In this document: in pieces, positions 16,899 to 27,787 of the stretch
How positions within the stretch are numbered: position 1 is the first letter of the stretch
How the letters are laid out: every line of letters starts with the position of its first letter
Made by a program: the position numbers and the translations under genes
The notes under the pieces: model-generated
Database searches by the model: none
Seen by the model: only the letters and a program-made list of their open reading frames with translations
What the model was told of the DNA's origin: nothing
NCBI RefSeq assembly: GCF_014489555.1
Contig: NZ_CP060784.1
Coordinates: 1,612,001-1,676,000, forward strand
Length of the DNA: 64,000 bases
Reading direction: 5' to 3'
Source: Hymenobacter qilianensis
GTDB taxonomy: Bacteria > Bacteroidota > Bacteroidia > Cytophagales > Hymenobacteraceae

Positions 16899-17500
16899 GT
16901 ATGCTGCGGATTGGGATTACTGGTGGTATTGGATCGGGGAAAAGTATAGTATGCCGGTTATTTCAGCTGCTGGGCGCGCCGGTTTACGATTCCGACTATC
17001 GGGCCAAATGGATCATGGCCAATGACTTGAGTCTGCGGGCAGAGCTAGTAGCCACATTTGGCCCCCAGACGTTTAGCGACGCGGGCCAGCTGGACAGGCC
17101 TTATCTGGCCCGCGTCGCCTTCTCCGACCCCACACAGCTAGCTCTGCTCAACGCCCTAGTGCATCCGCACGTGGGCCGCGACTTTGAAACCTGGGCCGCG
17201 GCGCAGCAGCAGGCGGGGCACGTATACTCGCTGAAGGAAGCGGCCTTGCTTTTTGAGTCGGGCGCGTATCGGCAGCTCGACCGTATCATCACGGTTTTTG
17301 CCCCCCAGACCGTGCGGCAGGCCCGGGTATTACGCCGCGACCCCCACCGCACGGCTGCGGATATTCTGGCTATTGTCGGCAAGCAAATGAGCGAGGAAGA
17401 AAAGGTGCAGCGCGCCGATTACGTCGTGCATAATGATGATCAGCATCTGCTTATACCGCAGGTGTTGGCGCTCGATACGCTGTTTCGACAGCAGGCTTAG
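16895..17500 (+). CDS. coaE: dephospho-CoA kinase CoaE
   Basis: A 201-residue dephospho-CoA kinase, the last enzyme of CoA synthesis (ATP-dependent 3'-phosphorylation of dephospho-CoA). P-loop GITGGIGSGKS at residues 7-17, the DSDYRAK motif near 35, LVHPHVGRDF near 90 and KEAALLFESG near 114 are all family hallmarks. The ATG at 16895 overlaps the ybbR stop. An alternative ATG lies two codons downstream. Confidence 0.95.
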   Translation: MSMLRIGITGGIGSGKSIVCRLFQLLGAPVYDSDYRAKWIMANDLSLRAELVATFGPQTFSDAGQLDRPYLARVAFSDPTQLALLNALVHPHVGRDFETWAAAQQQAGHVYSLKEAALLFESGAYRQLDRIITVFAPQTVRQARVLRRDPHRTAADILAIVGKQMSEEEKVQRADYVVHNDDQHLLIPQVLALDTLFRQQA

Positions 17501-17507
17501 CGCTCTG

Positions 17508-18680
17508 CTACCTGATTATCGCGCTGCGCTCGAAGCGCCGGGTCGGGTCGAAAAGCTTGCGGTACGTAACGTGCGTTTTGGAAATGCGGGCCCCAATGGC
17601 GCGGGTAAGAGCCAACATGCGGGGGTTAAAGTCGCCGATCCAGTTCATCTCAATCTCGGTGTACCCGGCCGCTACAAGTGCCTCCTGAGCATGTACCAGC
17701 ATCGCCGACTCGACGCCCTTGCCTTGGTGAGCAGGCACAACCCCAAAGATAACCCCAAACATCTTGCGCGGCTGCCGGCGTTCGTAGCGCCACTTCTCCC
17801 ACACAAACCGAATTTTGCCCCCCAGATTTAGCCGTGGCCCCACGTGCTTAAAAATCTGGTTCAGCTCGGGCAGGCTCACAAAAAAAGCCACGGGCTCACC
17901 CTCGTGATAGGCAAACCAAAGCAGGCGCGTATCCATTACAGGCCGCATTTGGCGCACTAGCTGGTGTGCTTTGTCCAGCGTCATCGGGTTGATGCCCGAA
18001 TGATTGGCCCACGCCAGGTTGTACACGTGGTGAAAATCCCTGGCCATCTGGTCGGCGGAACGGCCCGCGGAGTGAGCAAATGTGTAGTCCGGCTCTTCCT
18101 GTGCGTAGCGCTCGGCGGTGCGTGCAAAGCTTGGGTGCAGAGGCTCAGCTACTTCCCGATGGCAGGTGTACTGCTTGAAATATACCTGAAAGCCGTAGTG
18201 CTCAAAAAGCTGCTGATAGTAAGGCGGATGATAAAACATCCCATAGTTGGGCTCCGTGAAGCCCGAAACCAGCAAGCCCCAAAACCGGTCGCGCTCCCCG
18301 AAGTTAATCGGCCCATCCATCGCTTCCATTCCCCGTGCCATCAGCCATTCCTGGGCAATGCTGAATAGCTGGTTGGCTGCGGCCTGATCATTAATACACT
18401 CAAAAAAGCCGATTCCCCCGGTTGCTAAGGTAGTGTCGGCGTGCGCGGTAAGCTCATTCACAAAGGCAGCGATGCGGCCAATAGCCGAGCCTTGCGCATC
18501 GGTCAGAACCCAGCGGGTGGCGGTGCCATGCTGAAAGTTGGGATTGCGCCGTGGGTCGAATGCGGCCTCAATATCGTTGTCTATAGGCGAAATCCAGTTG
18601 GGATGGTTTCGGTAGATACGGGCAGGCAGCTCCAGGAATTGCCGCCGGTGCCGGGCAGTAGAAACTTCAAGCAGTGACAT
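17508..18680 (-). CDS. GNAT-like protein of ~390 residues
   Basis: A 390-residue protein. The N-terminus (FLELPARIYRNHPNWISPIDNDIEAAFDPRRNP) and the block DGPINFGERDRFWGLLVSGF are typical of a Bacteroidota family usually labelled GNAT-fold N-acetyltransferase. The C-terminal KMFGVIFGVVPAHQGKGVESAMLVHAQ resembles the acetyl-CoA-binding loop (PAHQGKGV). The reaction and substrate are unknown. The start ATG at 18680 is preceded by an in-frame GTG. It converges on coaE with only seven bases between stops. Confidence 0.72.
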   Translation of the reverse strand: MSLLEVSTARHRRQFLELPARIYRNHPNWISPIDNDIEAAFDPRRNPNFQHGTATRWVLTDAQGSAIGRIAAFVNELTAHADTTLATGGIGFFECINDQAAANQLFSIAQEWLMARGMEAMDGPINFGERDRFWGLLVSGFTEPNYGMFYHPPYYQQLFEHYGFQVYFKQYTCHREVAEPLHPSFARTAERYAQEEPDYTFAHSAGRSADQMARDFHHVYNLAWANHSGINPMTLDKAHQLVRQMRPVMDTRLLWFAYHEGEPVAFFVSLPELNQIFKHVGPRLNLGGKIRFVWEKWRYERRQPRKMFGVIFGVVPAHQGKGVESAMLVHAQEALVAAGYTEIEMNWIGDFNPRMLALTRAIGARISKTHVTYRKLFDPTRRFERSAIIR

Positions 18681-18758
18681 CACGAATTATGAAACGACAC
18701 CAAGCAGGCGAGCGGTATAGTATAGAAAGGTTAAATCGCCGAAGCGCAACCACCCCGC

Positions 18759-20383
18759 TTACTTGCCGGAGCGTTGAAAAACAGACAGGATGCGCACACC
18801 ATTAACCCGAATAGTATGCACTTCCCGCCCGGTAGTGTCGGGGAAGGGCTGCGTCCGATAACGGTAATTAGTGAGGATATAATCGGCGTTTGGGTGGTTC
18901 GTAAAGCGTAAGCGGGCTCGGTCGGTGGGGGGCAAAATTAGCGAGTTTGTATAAACCAGGTGGCCACTGGGCCAGGGCGAGTACACGCTGATTGTGGGTG
19001 CCAGGTCGTGAGCAAGCACCCACTCAAGCCCTTGGCGGTAGGAGAGGCCCCAGTAGTCGAGGTCGAAGTTGCGCTGGGCAAAGCTGGGGGCAAAATACTG
19101 AAATACGTCTGCTGGTGCGGGTGGTCGCGGGCTATGCGCCAGGCCGCGTGTATCATTCCACCCCCAACAAGCAGAATAGCACTTATAGCTACCGGACGCC
19201 ATGGGGGCCGCTGCCGCGCCACTGTAGCGAGCGTATGTACGCCACGCACTGTTAGTAGCACCAGCGCCGGATAAATGAAGTATAAGTGCCGCCAGCCATC
19301 ATACACTACCGGGCGCAATCCGATAACCAGCAGCACGGGCACCAGCAGCCAGCTAATGAAAAGCAGATCGAGGCGCCCGGCAAACGTGCTCAGACTTGCT
19401 CGCCCCCGCTGACTTATCTCCCACATCCAGGCACCCACTCCGGCTAAGGCAGTAAGTATGTAAGGCAAAGGCGTTGTGATGATTATCCATACCGGGATAT
19501 AATGCCAAGGAAGCTGCGTACCCCGCAATACTTGCCCAAAGTATACCACCCGCCCCTCCCAAGGATATTGGCTGATTCGCTGCGTAGCCGCTAAAAGTTC
19601 TTGCCAGGGCAATGCCCACAAGTAGGGCCACCCGAGCACCGTAAACACCAACGCGGCCACACTGTAAATTCCGCCCACCCGCAGCAGGTGGCTGCGCTCA
19701 ACGCGCGGGCGGTAGCGGGCTTCCAGGCTCAGCATTAATAGTGTAACGAGCACCACCAGCAAGCCCTGCACGCGTACATCCACTGCCAGCGCCGTAGTGA
19801 GCCCATGCACCACTGCCCGGCCAAGAGTAGGGCGCTGCAACAGGCGCGTGAGTGTATAAACAGCCAGCGTGAACAGAGCCATATACACGATGTCCTTGCC
19901 ATTATAGAATGCTTCAGCAAAGAATCGGGGCGAGAGTACCAGGAGCAGTGCAGCCAACAATCCCCAGCGCCAACTCTCAAATCGTTGCTTCGCCAGTTGA
20001 TACAGAGCCCAAATCCCAAGCACGAAAACGAGAAAGACGCAAGCGTGACGAAGACGATAGAAGGCTTGCGAATCGCCGTGGGTAAAAACAAAGCTGAGCA
20101 GGGCCAACGGCAGCTCGAAAGCCACGCCATGATCTGCATCGGCAAAGTTCTGGATATCAGGAATCAGGTGGCTGCTGGGTTGGCGGGCTACCAACTCGGG
20201 AGCCACCAGCTGGGCCAGGTACTTGGCACTCACCAGTCCGTTCAGGTGGTTGTTCGGCTCGTCCCACGATACGCCGTAATCATCATGCAGCCAAAGACCC
20301 AGGCCAAGCAGTATCGCAAAAAAGCCCCCCACAATCCATTGGCTGCTCGACGTAAAGAACCGGAAACGAAACAGATCGGGCAT
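18759..20383 (-). CDS. GT-C family membrane glycosyltransferase, interrupted by a -1 frameshift
   Basis: A multi-spanning ArnT/PMT-like protein. It has an early DDYGVSWDEP motif (DD and DE acidic pairs near residues 34-42, as in polyprenyl-phosphate-sugar glycosyltransferases) followed by about ten hydrophobic segments. The frame breaks at 19086-19090 (five G on the plus strand, five C in the gene). One added C joins HPHQQTYFSILPP to SFAQRNFDLDYWGLSYRQGL, a block conserved in this family, and continues to the stop at 18759, giving about 541 residues. Such enzymes move a sugar from a lipid carrier to an acceptor on the periplasmic side. The acceptor is unknown. Confidence 0.75.
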
Positions 20384-20453
20384 AAACAGGACTACTGTGG
20401 CGGCGCAAGTTAATAGCTAACCATGCAAGAGTTATGAAGCCACTTGTTTTTGA

Positions 20454-20527
20454 AAGGCTACATAACGGTCACAAAAAAGCCCCCAGATGTTCTCTGGGGG
20501 GCTTTTTTGTGACCGTTATGTAGCCTT
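20454..20527. terminator. extended perfect palindrome acting as bidirectional terminator
   Basis: The core AAAAAAGCCCCCAGA / TCTGGGGGGCTTTTTT is extended on both sides by 19 further mirrored bases (AAGGCTACATAACGGTCAC and its complement). The arms are over 30 bases. It lies downstream of the minus-strand lipoprotein gene at 20526-21011, whose stop it touches, and upstream of the GT-C gene. Confidence 0.9.
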
Positions 20528-21011
20528 AAATAGACCCATAAGTAACGGTACGAACAGTCGTTGCGCCGTTGCTGGTCGATGTTTGCTTAACAGTCATAGT
20601 AGAGGACGTTAAATCAGCCGGACCGCTGAGCGTGGAGGGGAAATTAGGGCATAAGCACGGTTCAGTAAAGGTGATGACCGTGCGGTCAGCGTTCCAACTC
20701 CAGCTGCCCTTTGCCGACTGCGGATCAGCGGCAGCGCATTTGCTAGGGCCTTCATTTATCTCCAGTTCGCCATTATCGTTGAAGCGGATGAAATCATCCT
20801 TGCCACAAGCTTGTAATGCCGCATAATTGTCAACGGTGGTAGTAGCGCCGGCACTAGTGGTTGTTACACTAACATCGGCCGTTGCCCGCCAGTCTTTATT
20901 AACCAACAGAGTAGTCTTCGGATCTGTTGCTTCTGGCTCATTCTCTTCGCTACAAGCAGTGAAAGTGACAGCCAACAATAGGGAAAGGCTAAAGGTGAGT
21001 AAGTGTTTCAT
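20526..21011 (-). CDS. lipocalin-like lipoprotein, hypothetical
   Basis: A 161-residue lipoprotein with lipobox TACS (Cys near residue 20). The mature part has the pattern of Bacteroidota lipocalin-like (DUF5004-type) proteins: LLVNKDWRATADVSV, FIRFNDNGELEINEG, GSWSWNADRTVITF and a final STMTVKQTS. Four Cys (AACGKDD, SKCAAAD, PCLCPN) may form disulfides outside the cytoplasm. The function is unknown. Confidence 0.6.
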   Translation of the reverse strand: MKHLLTFSLSLLLAVTFTACSEENEPEATDPKTTLLVNKDWRATADVSVTTTSAGATTTVDNYAALQACGKDDFIRFNDNGELEINEGPSKCAAADPQSAKGSWSWNADRTVITFTEPCLCPNFPSTLSGPADLTSSTMTVKQTSTSNGATTVRTVTYGSI

Positions 21012-21196
21012 AATTCAAAAACGGTAAGGAGAGATGATTTTGCTTGTACTGCGATGTAGTAGCTGCAAAGACAAGCTGAATACGCTATACGCCTCGGTAG
21101 GTTACTTTATTATAAAGATCCCACTAAAACGAATAAAAATATTGATTTTTTGCGGGTTTAATCGATCATCTCTCCCCGACCTTAAAAAGGCAAAAC

Positions 21197-21229
21197 AAAA
21201 AAAGGACAGCCGTTACCGACTGTCCTTTT
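21197..21229. terminator. terminator of tRNA-Val
   Basis: Inverted repeat AAAAAGGACAG / CTGTCCTTTT directly at the 3' end of tRNA-Val on the minus strand. Confidence 0.75.
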
Positions 21230-21306
21230 GGTGGGAGATACTGGGTTCGAACCAGTGACCCTCTGCTTGTAAGGCAGATGCTCTGAACCAGCTGAGCTAA
21301 TCTCCC
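21229..21306 (-). tRNA. tRNA-Val (anticodon UAC)
   Basis: On the minus strand a full cloverleaf: acceptor GGGAGAT/ATCTCCC, D-arm TAGCTCAGCTGGTTCAGAGC, anticodon stem TCTGC/GCAGA with loop CTTACAA (anticodon TAC), T-arm GGTTCGAACCC, discriminator A and an encoded CCA. It reads GUA and probably other GUN codons. Confidence 0.95.
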
Positions 21307-21440
21307 TTTGTTCCCGTTTGGGATGGCAAATATGGCAGGTCATTTTCGAATACGCAAAAAAAACCGCGACCTTCGGGATATTATTTTCAGTGAGGGAGAC
21401 CAGAAAACCTCTCAACTGTTTCACTACCAGAAAACTTCGG

Positions 21441-24019
21441 TTGTTGATTCGCTTAAAAAAGTTTTTTCTGTACTCGTTGCTGGGGGGCATTTTGCTGCTG
21501 TTGGGGAGCATTTTGGGAATCTGGCTGGGGGAGGAGCGCATCATTGCGCTGTTTGTGCGGGAGGCAAACCGGCACTTGCGCACGCCCGTGCAAGTAGGTA
21601 AAATTGACCTTTCGTTAATCGACCAGTTCCCGCGAGTGTCCGTAACGCTGCAAAATGTAGTGGTGGGGGGCTCTTTTCCTCAAGATACCGTGGCGTTGGC
21701 CCGCGCCCGTCGCTTGTACTGCGCGTTTGACATTTGGGACCTTGTAGCCGGCCGCTACCGCGTCCGTGCCGTGACCTTGGACTCCGCAACGGTTCAGGTG
21801 CGCTACGACGCGCAGAGTCAACCGAATTGGGATGTGTTTCGCTCCGACTCGTCGGATGCTTCTGATGATAAGCCCTTCGCTTTTGACCTGGAGCGGATCG
21901 TGCTGCGCCGCGTGCTGGTAATATATGACGATGTAGCTCGGCGCCAACGACATACTATTCGGGCCCACGACTTGCGGGCGGGCCTTTCAGTGACCGATGA
22001 GCTGATTGATGTTCAAGCCGACGGGAAGGCGCGCATCGAAGCCATAGAGCTGGGTCAGGATAAATACTTCCGGCAGAAGGAATTGACCCTCAAAACGCTG
22101 ATAGCCATTGACCGGCCTGGCCGGCGGGTTACCATTCAGCCCTCCGATTTGCACATTGGGCCCGCTACGTATAGTGTGTCGGGCACGGTAGGGTATGGGG
22201 GCGAAACGCAGCTAGATTTACGCTTGGAAGGTCGGCAGACCGATATACAATCGGTAGTGGCGCTGCTGCCGCCGCGCCTTGCGGGCAACCTGAGCGGTTA
22301 CCGCAGTCGGGGGGAGGTGTACTTTCGAGGTACGGTGCGCGGAACGATGTCTGCTTACAGCAATCCGCGAGTAGACGTGCAGTTTGGCTGCCGCGATGCT
22401 TCCTTCTATCACCCGGAGTACCGCGAAACCGTGGAGCATGTTTATCTGACGGGCACTTTTGATAATGGAAACCAGCGTTCACTGCGCACCTCTACATTGG
22501 CTTTGCGGCAGGTGCGCGGCACGCTGCACGGGCGGGCGCTGGGGGCAATTTGCGCTATCATAACTTCGATGATCCTACGGTTCAGCTCGACCTGCGGGCG
22601 GACCTTGACGTGGCCCGTGCGCTGCGCTTCTATCCGGTAGCGGCCGTGCGTCAGGCCAGTGGTGATGCGCGTTTGGCAATGCGCTTCAACGGCAACCTGC
22701 GGGCCTTTCGGGCCCAGCCTGCCGCTGCGGCGGTGCAATCCAGCGGCGACCTGACGCTGCGGGGGGTGAGCTTGCGTCTACGCGATTTTGGGCAGCCGTT
22801 TACGGGGCTCAGCGGCAACTTTATTCTACGTCGCAACGATGTGGCCGTCAGTGATTTTAAAGGCCGGATTGGTCGTTCTGACTTTCAAATCAATGGTCTG
22901 TTCAAGAATGCGCTGGGCTGGCTGCTGCTGCCCCGCCAACAGCTACTAGTGGAGGCTGATGTGGAGTCGCGGCTGCTGGATTTTGACCAATTGCTGAGTG
23001 CCCAATTAGCGGATGCTGCTCTGCAAAAAAGCCCCCCAAAGGGCAAAAAGCATGGCCGGCAGTCAGAATACGAGTTTCATGTAGCGCCCAATCTGGCGTT
23101 GGATGTGCAGGCTAGCGTAAGCCGGGTGCAGTTTCGGCGGTTTCGGGGGCGCAATTTGAATGGCACGATACGGCTGCGCGACCAGGTTATTTCCTCGCCC
23201 ACGCTGAGTGTAGCGGCCGCTGGGGGCCAAGCCAGTATTAGGGGGAGCATCGATGCGCGCCAGCCCGATCTGCTGAAGGTGCACACCACCATGGCCTGCT
23301 CGCAGCTGCCCCTCGACAGCTTATTTTACGTGTTTGAGGACTTTGGCCAGAAGTTTATCACGGCTCGCCACCTGCGCGGGCGCCTCACGGCCTCAGGTGA
23401 GTCGGACCTGTATTTCGACCGCCGCCTTACGCCCCTCACCGACCGTATGGAAGCCGAAGTAAGAGCAACGGTGCGCAATGGGGAGCTCAATAACTTCGAG
23501 CCGTTGCAGAAGCTTTCCATGATAGCGCGTCGGGAACAGCTGCGGCATTTGCGCTTCGCAGAGCTTACCAACAACTTTTATATTCAGAGCCGGACCGTAT
23601 ACATGCCGGAAATGGAAATTCGCTCCAATGTGCGCACGGCTTCCATTATTCGCGTTACGGGTACCCATACCTTCGACCAGCAGATGGATTATCATCTCTC
23701 CATTCCGGTGTTGCCGGGGCTGCTGCATCGGGCTTCGATGGGAGGGAGTGGCACCACTGGCCCTAACCTGCTGCTGGCTATTCAGGGAGACGAGAACGAT
23801 TTCAAGGTGAGCTACGATCGGGCGCGGGCGCAGGCCAACCGGGCCGCCGCAACGCCCCCCAGCAGTGGTCCGCGGCCTACTCTGGGTGATTTACTGAATA
23901 ATCCGGCCGCTGCTCCCGACCCGGCCGCGCTGCCTGCTGAGGCGCGCAAGCCATTCGAGCTAAAAAAGCCCCCCAAGAAGCCCGCGCAGCCGCAACCAGA
24001 CGAGTATTTCGATTTCTAA
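21441..24019 (+). CDS. AsmA-family protein, interrupted by a -1 frameshift
   Basis: A protein of about 860 residues once the break is repaired. It has an N-terminal membrane anchor (FLYSLLGGILLLLGSILGIWLG), then a large periplasmic AsmA/TamB-type region: VREANRHLRTPVQVGKIDLSLIDQFPRVSVTLQNV is the classic AsmA start. It ends with a Pro/Lys-rich tail (KPPKKPAQPQP). AsmA-like proteins bridge the periplasm and are implicated in phospholipid transport to the outer membrane. The frame breaks at 22541-22545 (GGGGG); one extra G gives RALGGNLRYHNFDDPTVQLDLR across the join. The start is uncertain: TTG at 21441 or 21444, since no ATG lies in frame before the anchor. Confidence 0.8.
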
Positions 24020-24157
24020 GGTTTCGAGCCTTTTTCATAAGGCCGTAAAAGCGCTTGTAATACAGTGTCTTGCCTTATGCAACAGTTGAGCATCAACATT
24101 TCCGGGTGGTGTGCGTTAAGGAGAACGGTATTTCCTTTCCTCCCAACCTCAACCGCT

Positions 24158-25060
24158 ATGGACAACAGCACGCAAGTATTACAGAACTATTCCGAACAGG
24201 AAAAAACCGCTTACCTCAGCGTAATCGCCAGCCTAGCCTCAGCTGACCGCCAAGCTTCAGACGCCGAAATCGAGTTTTTGCAGCAGCTCTCTCAGGCTGC
24301 CGGTCTTTCTGGCGCTGCCACTCAGCAGGTAGTGAGCGCCGCTCAGGATGCTAATAATAGCACCGTGCAACAGAACCTGGACGCACTAAAAGGCAGTGAG
24401 CTCCGCTTTTCTCTGGTAACCGACCTGATCAGCTTTGCCCGCGCCGATGGAGCTTATTCCAACGACGAAGAGGCCATGGTTAACAAAATTTCCACGTACC
24501 TCGGCATCAATCAGCAGCAGCAGCACACGCTGGAGCAAGTAGTTGACCAAGCCGAAAAAGTGCCCCACGATGCTAATGACCCCGCTAAGCAAAGCTTCTT
24601 CGGCGGCATTACTGATAAGCTCGAAAGCGCCGGCATCCCCAAAGGCGCCCTGATGGGTGGCCTGCTGGGCGTAGTGGCCCCGATGGTACTGTCGCGCGTA
24701 ATGGGTGGCGGCAACCGTGGTGGCATGATGGGTAGCGGTGGTATGGGCGGCCTGATGGGCGGTAGCACCATGGGTGGCCTGATGGGCGGCATGGGTGGAA
24801 GCGGCATGGGCGGCCTGTTGGGCGGTCTGCTCGGCGGCGGCTTACTGGGTAGCGTGATGGGCGGTGGCGGTCAGCAGCTGCCTCAGCGGGGCTCACACGT
24901 GGGCAGCGGCGGCTTAGGCTCACTCACGTCTATCCTGGGCGGGTTGGGCGGACGTCCTAACTCAGCACCGCGCTCCGCCGGTGGTGGCGGGCTTGGCAGC
25001 CTCCTCGGCGGTGGTGGCAGCATGGGTGGCCTACTCGGCGGCCTGCTCGGTGGTCGCTAG
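24158..25060 (+). CDS. TerB-like domain protein with Gly/Met-rich tail
   Basis: A 300-residue protein. Residues ~10-135 are helical and read like the tellurite-resistance TerB/YebE-type domain (TAYLSVIASLASADRQASDAEIEFL, then LISFARADGAYSNDEEAMVNKI, two acidic putative metal-binding turns). The last ~130 residues are low-complexity, built of GGLMGG, GGLLGG and MGG units, and probably flexible or membrane-associated. The ATG at 24158 is chosen because the frame upstream reads unlike protein of this family. The function is unknown. A terminator follows. Confidence 0.65.
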   Translation: MDNSTQVLQNYSEQEKTAYLSVIASLASADRQASDAEIEFLQQLSQAAGLSGAATQQVVSAAQDANNSTVQQNLDALKGSELRFSLVTDLISFARADGAYSNDEEAMVNKISTYLGINQQQQHTLEQVVDQAEKVPHDANDPAKQSFFGGITDKLESAGIPKGALMGGLLGVVAPMVLSRVMGGGNRGGMMGSGGMGGLMGGSTMGGLMGGMGGSGMGGLLGGLLGGGLLGSVMGGGGQQLPQRGSHVGSGGLGSLTSILGGLGGRPNSAPRSAGGGGLGSLLGGGGSMGGLLGGLLGGR

Positions 25061-25080
25061 AGCCAACGTTATATATTTTC

Positions 25081-25120
25081 ACAAAAAGCCCCCTAGACTA
25101 ATTCTGGGGGGCTTTTTTGT
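25081..25120. terminator. bidirectional terminator between convergent genes
   Basis: Inverted repeat ACAAAAAGCCCCCTAGA / TTCTGGGGGGCTTTTTTGT between the TerB-like gene and the convergent mscS-like gene. Confidence 0.88.
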
Positions 25121-25139
25121 GGTCTTAAAATAAAAACGG

Positions 25140-26285
25140 TTATTTGCCCAGAATGGGCTGCTCCACTGATTCGAGGCCATGCAGCCGGTCGATGGGCGAT
25201 TGAGCGGTGGCCAGCATATTAGCAAACTTGCCACCGTGACGCTCCACGGCCTCCACAATAGCGTAGTTCAACTCCTCTTTCACCGCCAGAAACTCATCGT
25301 AGTTATTCGTTTCGACGAAGTACTGCACGGCGGCTTCCTTAGCAGTAGGAGTGAGGGCCGTAAACTGCAACTGCACCTCGGTGGTCGTGAGCGGGTGCGC
25401 CCGGATGGTGGCAGTGGCATCGGCGATAATGCGGCGAAGCTGGTCGCTAGTCGTTTCGTGGCTGATGGTGAGCGTGAAATTGACGCGCCGAGCGGTGCGC
25501 AGAGACAGGTTATCCAACGGCTTGTCAATCATCGACTTATTAGGAACTGTGACGTAGCTTTTCTCTACCGTGCGCAGCCGCGTGCTGCGGAAACCCACCT
25601 TCTCGACGGTGCCGGTTACGCCACCTACCGTCACCAGGTCGCCAACGTTGAAGGGCCGGTCAAGGAAGATGGTGAAAGATGCTATGAGGTTTTCGAGGCT
25701 TTCCTTGGCCGCAAAAGCCACTGCCAGGCCACCAATGCCCAGACCACCGATTAGGGCCGTCACGTTCACGCCAAAGCCTTTGCCGAGGATAATCAGAAAG
25801 GCAATAATCATCACAAACACCTTCAGCAGATCTTTGGCAAAAGGAATCAGCTGGTTATTCAGCCGGGAAGGCAAAAGCTCGGCTCGGCGGCTGAACACCA
25901 GCACGAAAAAGTCGATGAGCCGCAGAACGACCCAGCAAATGGCTGTGATGAAGCCAATCTGGTATATCCGAAAAACAATCAGCTCTAACCAGTGCTCACT
26001 TTTATCCAGATCGGAGTTGCGAACCGGATAATCAAGCACTTTGAAGGCCAGAAAAACGGTGAGTAGAAATACGACCACTGCAATAGGCTTGATGAGCAAA
26101 GCCTGAAATTGCTTCTCGCTAACGCCCTCCGTTTGCTTGCGCAGAATGCGAAATAGCAAGTGCGACAAAAAGCGCGATAGTAAGGTTTTGAAAGCATACC
26201 CCACCAGCAGAATAGCCCCGCACACGAGGTAAGTGCCGACGTTGTTGCCAAAGAAGCGGTACTGAAGAAATTCGTTGACAGTCAT
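25140..26285 (-). CDS. MscS-family mechanosensitive channel
   Basis: A 381-residue small-conductance mechanosensitive channel protein. There are four hydrophobic segments; the last, pore-lining one reads LGKGFGVNVTALIGGLGIGGLAVAFAAKESLENLIA, with the Gly/Ala pattern of TM3. The beta domain follows with PFNVGDLVTVGGVTGTVEKVGFRSTRLRT and VTVPNKSMIDKPLDN. It opens under membrane tension and releases solutes on osmotic downshock. It is encoded 45 bases downstream of the dehydrogenase gene on the same strand and could share its transcript. Confidence 0.93.
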   Translation of the reverse strand: MTVNEFLQYRFFGNNVGTYLVCGAILLVGYAFKTLLSRFLSHLLFRILRKQTEGVSEKQFQALLIKPIAVVVFLLTVFLAFKVLDYPVRNSDLDKSEHWLELIVFRIYQIGFITAICWVVLRLIDFFVLVFSRRAELLPSRLNNQLIPFAKDLLKVFVMIIAFLIILGKGFGVNVTALIGGLGIGGLAVAFAAKESLENLIASFTIFLDRPFNVGDLVTVGGVTGTVEKVGFRSTRLRTVEKSYVTVPNKSMIDKPLDNLSLRTARRVNFTLTISHETTSDQLRRIIADATATIRAHPLTTTEVQLQFTALTPTAKEAAVQYFVETNNYDEFLAVKEELNYAIVEAVERHGGKFANMLATAQSPIDRLHGLESVEQPILGK

Positions 26286-26330
26286 TGTGTTATAAAATAT
26301 GATTGCCTTGTTTAAAGAACAATCAACAAA

Positions 26331-27556
26331 CTATACCAGCTCCCGCAGAGCCATCTCAAACGACTTCTGAGCCAGCCCCGTACGGTCGTCGCCCTGCAGG
26401 CGAGTGCGCTCCAAAGCCCGACGAATAACGCGTGACGTATCGCCGAAAATGGCTTGGTCGGTAATTTCGGCGTTGGTTTCCATCAAGTACGCGAATACCC
26501 GAGCCATCCCGCAGTTGGCAATAAAATCGGGAATGATGGAGGTGTGTTGGTCGGCATACTCGCCGGTTGGTCCAAAGAAGATCTCCGGATCCTGAAACGG
26601 TACATTGGCTCCGCAGGAAATCACTTCCAGGCCACCCGCCAGCATTTGCTCTACCTGATCCCGCGTAACCAGGCGCGACGAGGCGGCAGGAATAAATATT
26701 TCGGCCCCTGAGGACCAAATGCGCTGGCTTATTTCCTCAAACGAGAGTAAGCCGCTGGCAATAAGCGTGTTAGTTTTTCTGTCAAGAAATAACTGCCGAA
26801 TTTCTTCCAGCGAAAACCCATTTTCATTGAGCATGCCGCCGGCCCGGTCGATGATGCCCGTAATGCGCACGCCCTGGCTTGCCAAGTAGTAGGCGGCGGC
26901 GGCGCCTACATTACCCCAGCCCTGAATGAGGGCGCGCTTACCCACTAGTTCTCCACCCCAAAGCTCATAGTAGTGGCGCACGGCCTCCGCCACGCCGTAG
27001 CCAGTGATAAGGTCGGCCACGGTGTACTTGCGGCTCAGGCTGGGCGTGAATGTCGCATCTTCAATCACCTTAACTACCCCTTGGCGCAACTGCCCCAGCT
27101 TCTGAATCTTCTGCGGCTCAGTGGCGCGGTAATGACCGTTTACAATGCCCTCCTGCGGGTGCCACAGGCCATAGTCCTCGGTAATAGGAATCACATCGTG
27201 AATTTCGTCTACGTTCAGGTCGCCGCCGGTACCGTAATAACTTTTGAGTAGCGGGATAACGGCTTTATACCAGCGTTCCAGCACGCCGCGCTTGCGCGGG
27301 TCATGCGGGTTGAAGTTGATGCCCGATTTTGCCCCCCGATGGCTGGCCCCGACACCGTGAACTTTACTTCCATGGTCTTGGCCAAACTCTCTACCTCGCG
27401 CTTGTCTAAGCCTTGGCGCATGCGGGTGCCGCCACCGGCTGCCCCGCCTCGCAGAGAGTTAATGACGACCCAACCTTCGGCCTCCGTTTCGGCATCCTTC
27501 CATTCAAAAACTATTTCGGGACGCTTATTTTCAAATTGGGCCAGCAGGTCTTTCAT
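26331..27556 (-). CDS. Glu/Leu/Phe/Val dehydrogenase family protein, interrupted by a -1 frameshift
   Basis: An amino-acid dehydrogenase of about 408 residues after repair. The N-terminal part has WVVINSLRGGAAGGGTRM, and the second block SGPAIGGAKSGINFNPHDP contains the catalytic Lys. The NAD-binding GWGNVGAAAAYYLASQG is near residue 225. The break lies at 27332-27337, where six C on the plus strand (six G in the gene) should be seven. It differs clearly from the two other family members in this window and belongs to a divergent Bacteroidota type. The substrate is uncertain. The ATG at 27556 was chosen over an upstream start because MKDLLAQFENKRPEI is the plausible N-terminus. Confidence 0.82.
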
Positions 27557-27787
27557 TATAAATACAAGAAAATTGATAGAGTGAAAAAAGTCGTGCAAAG
27601 GTAAGTAGACCCATGCTAGCGGTCAGGAATAAGCCTTTATAACAAAATTTTTTGTGAGCAAAACCACAGTAAACGCTGTCAGAATCAAATCTTTTCAGCG
27701 CTATGTTCGTTTCAAAGGAACTTTGCAGGTATAGAATATCGTATGATCCTTATTCTCTCCCTAAGTTTTCCACCTTTGTACTAGTAT

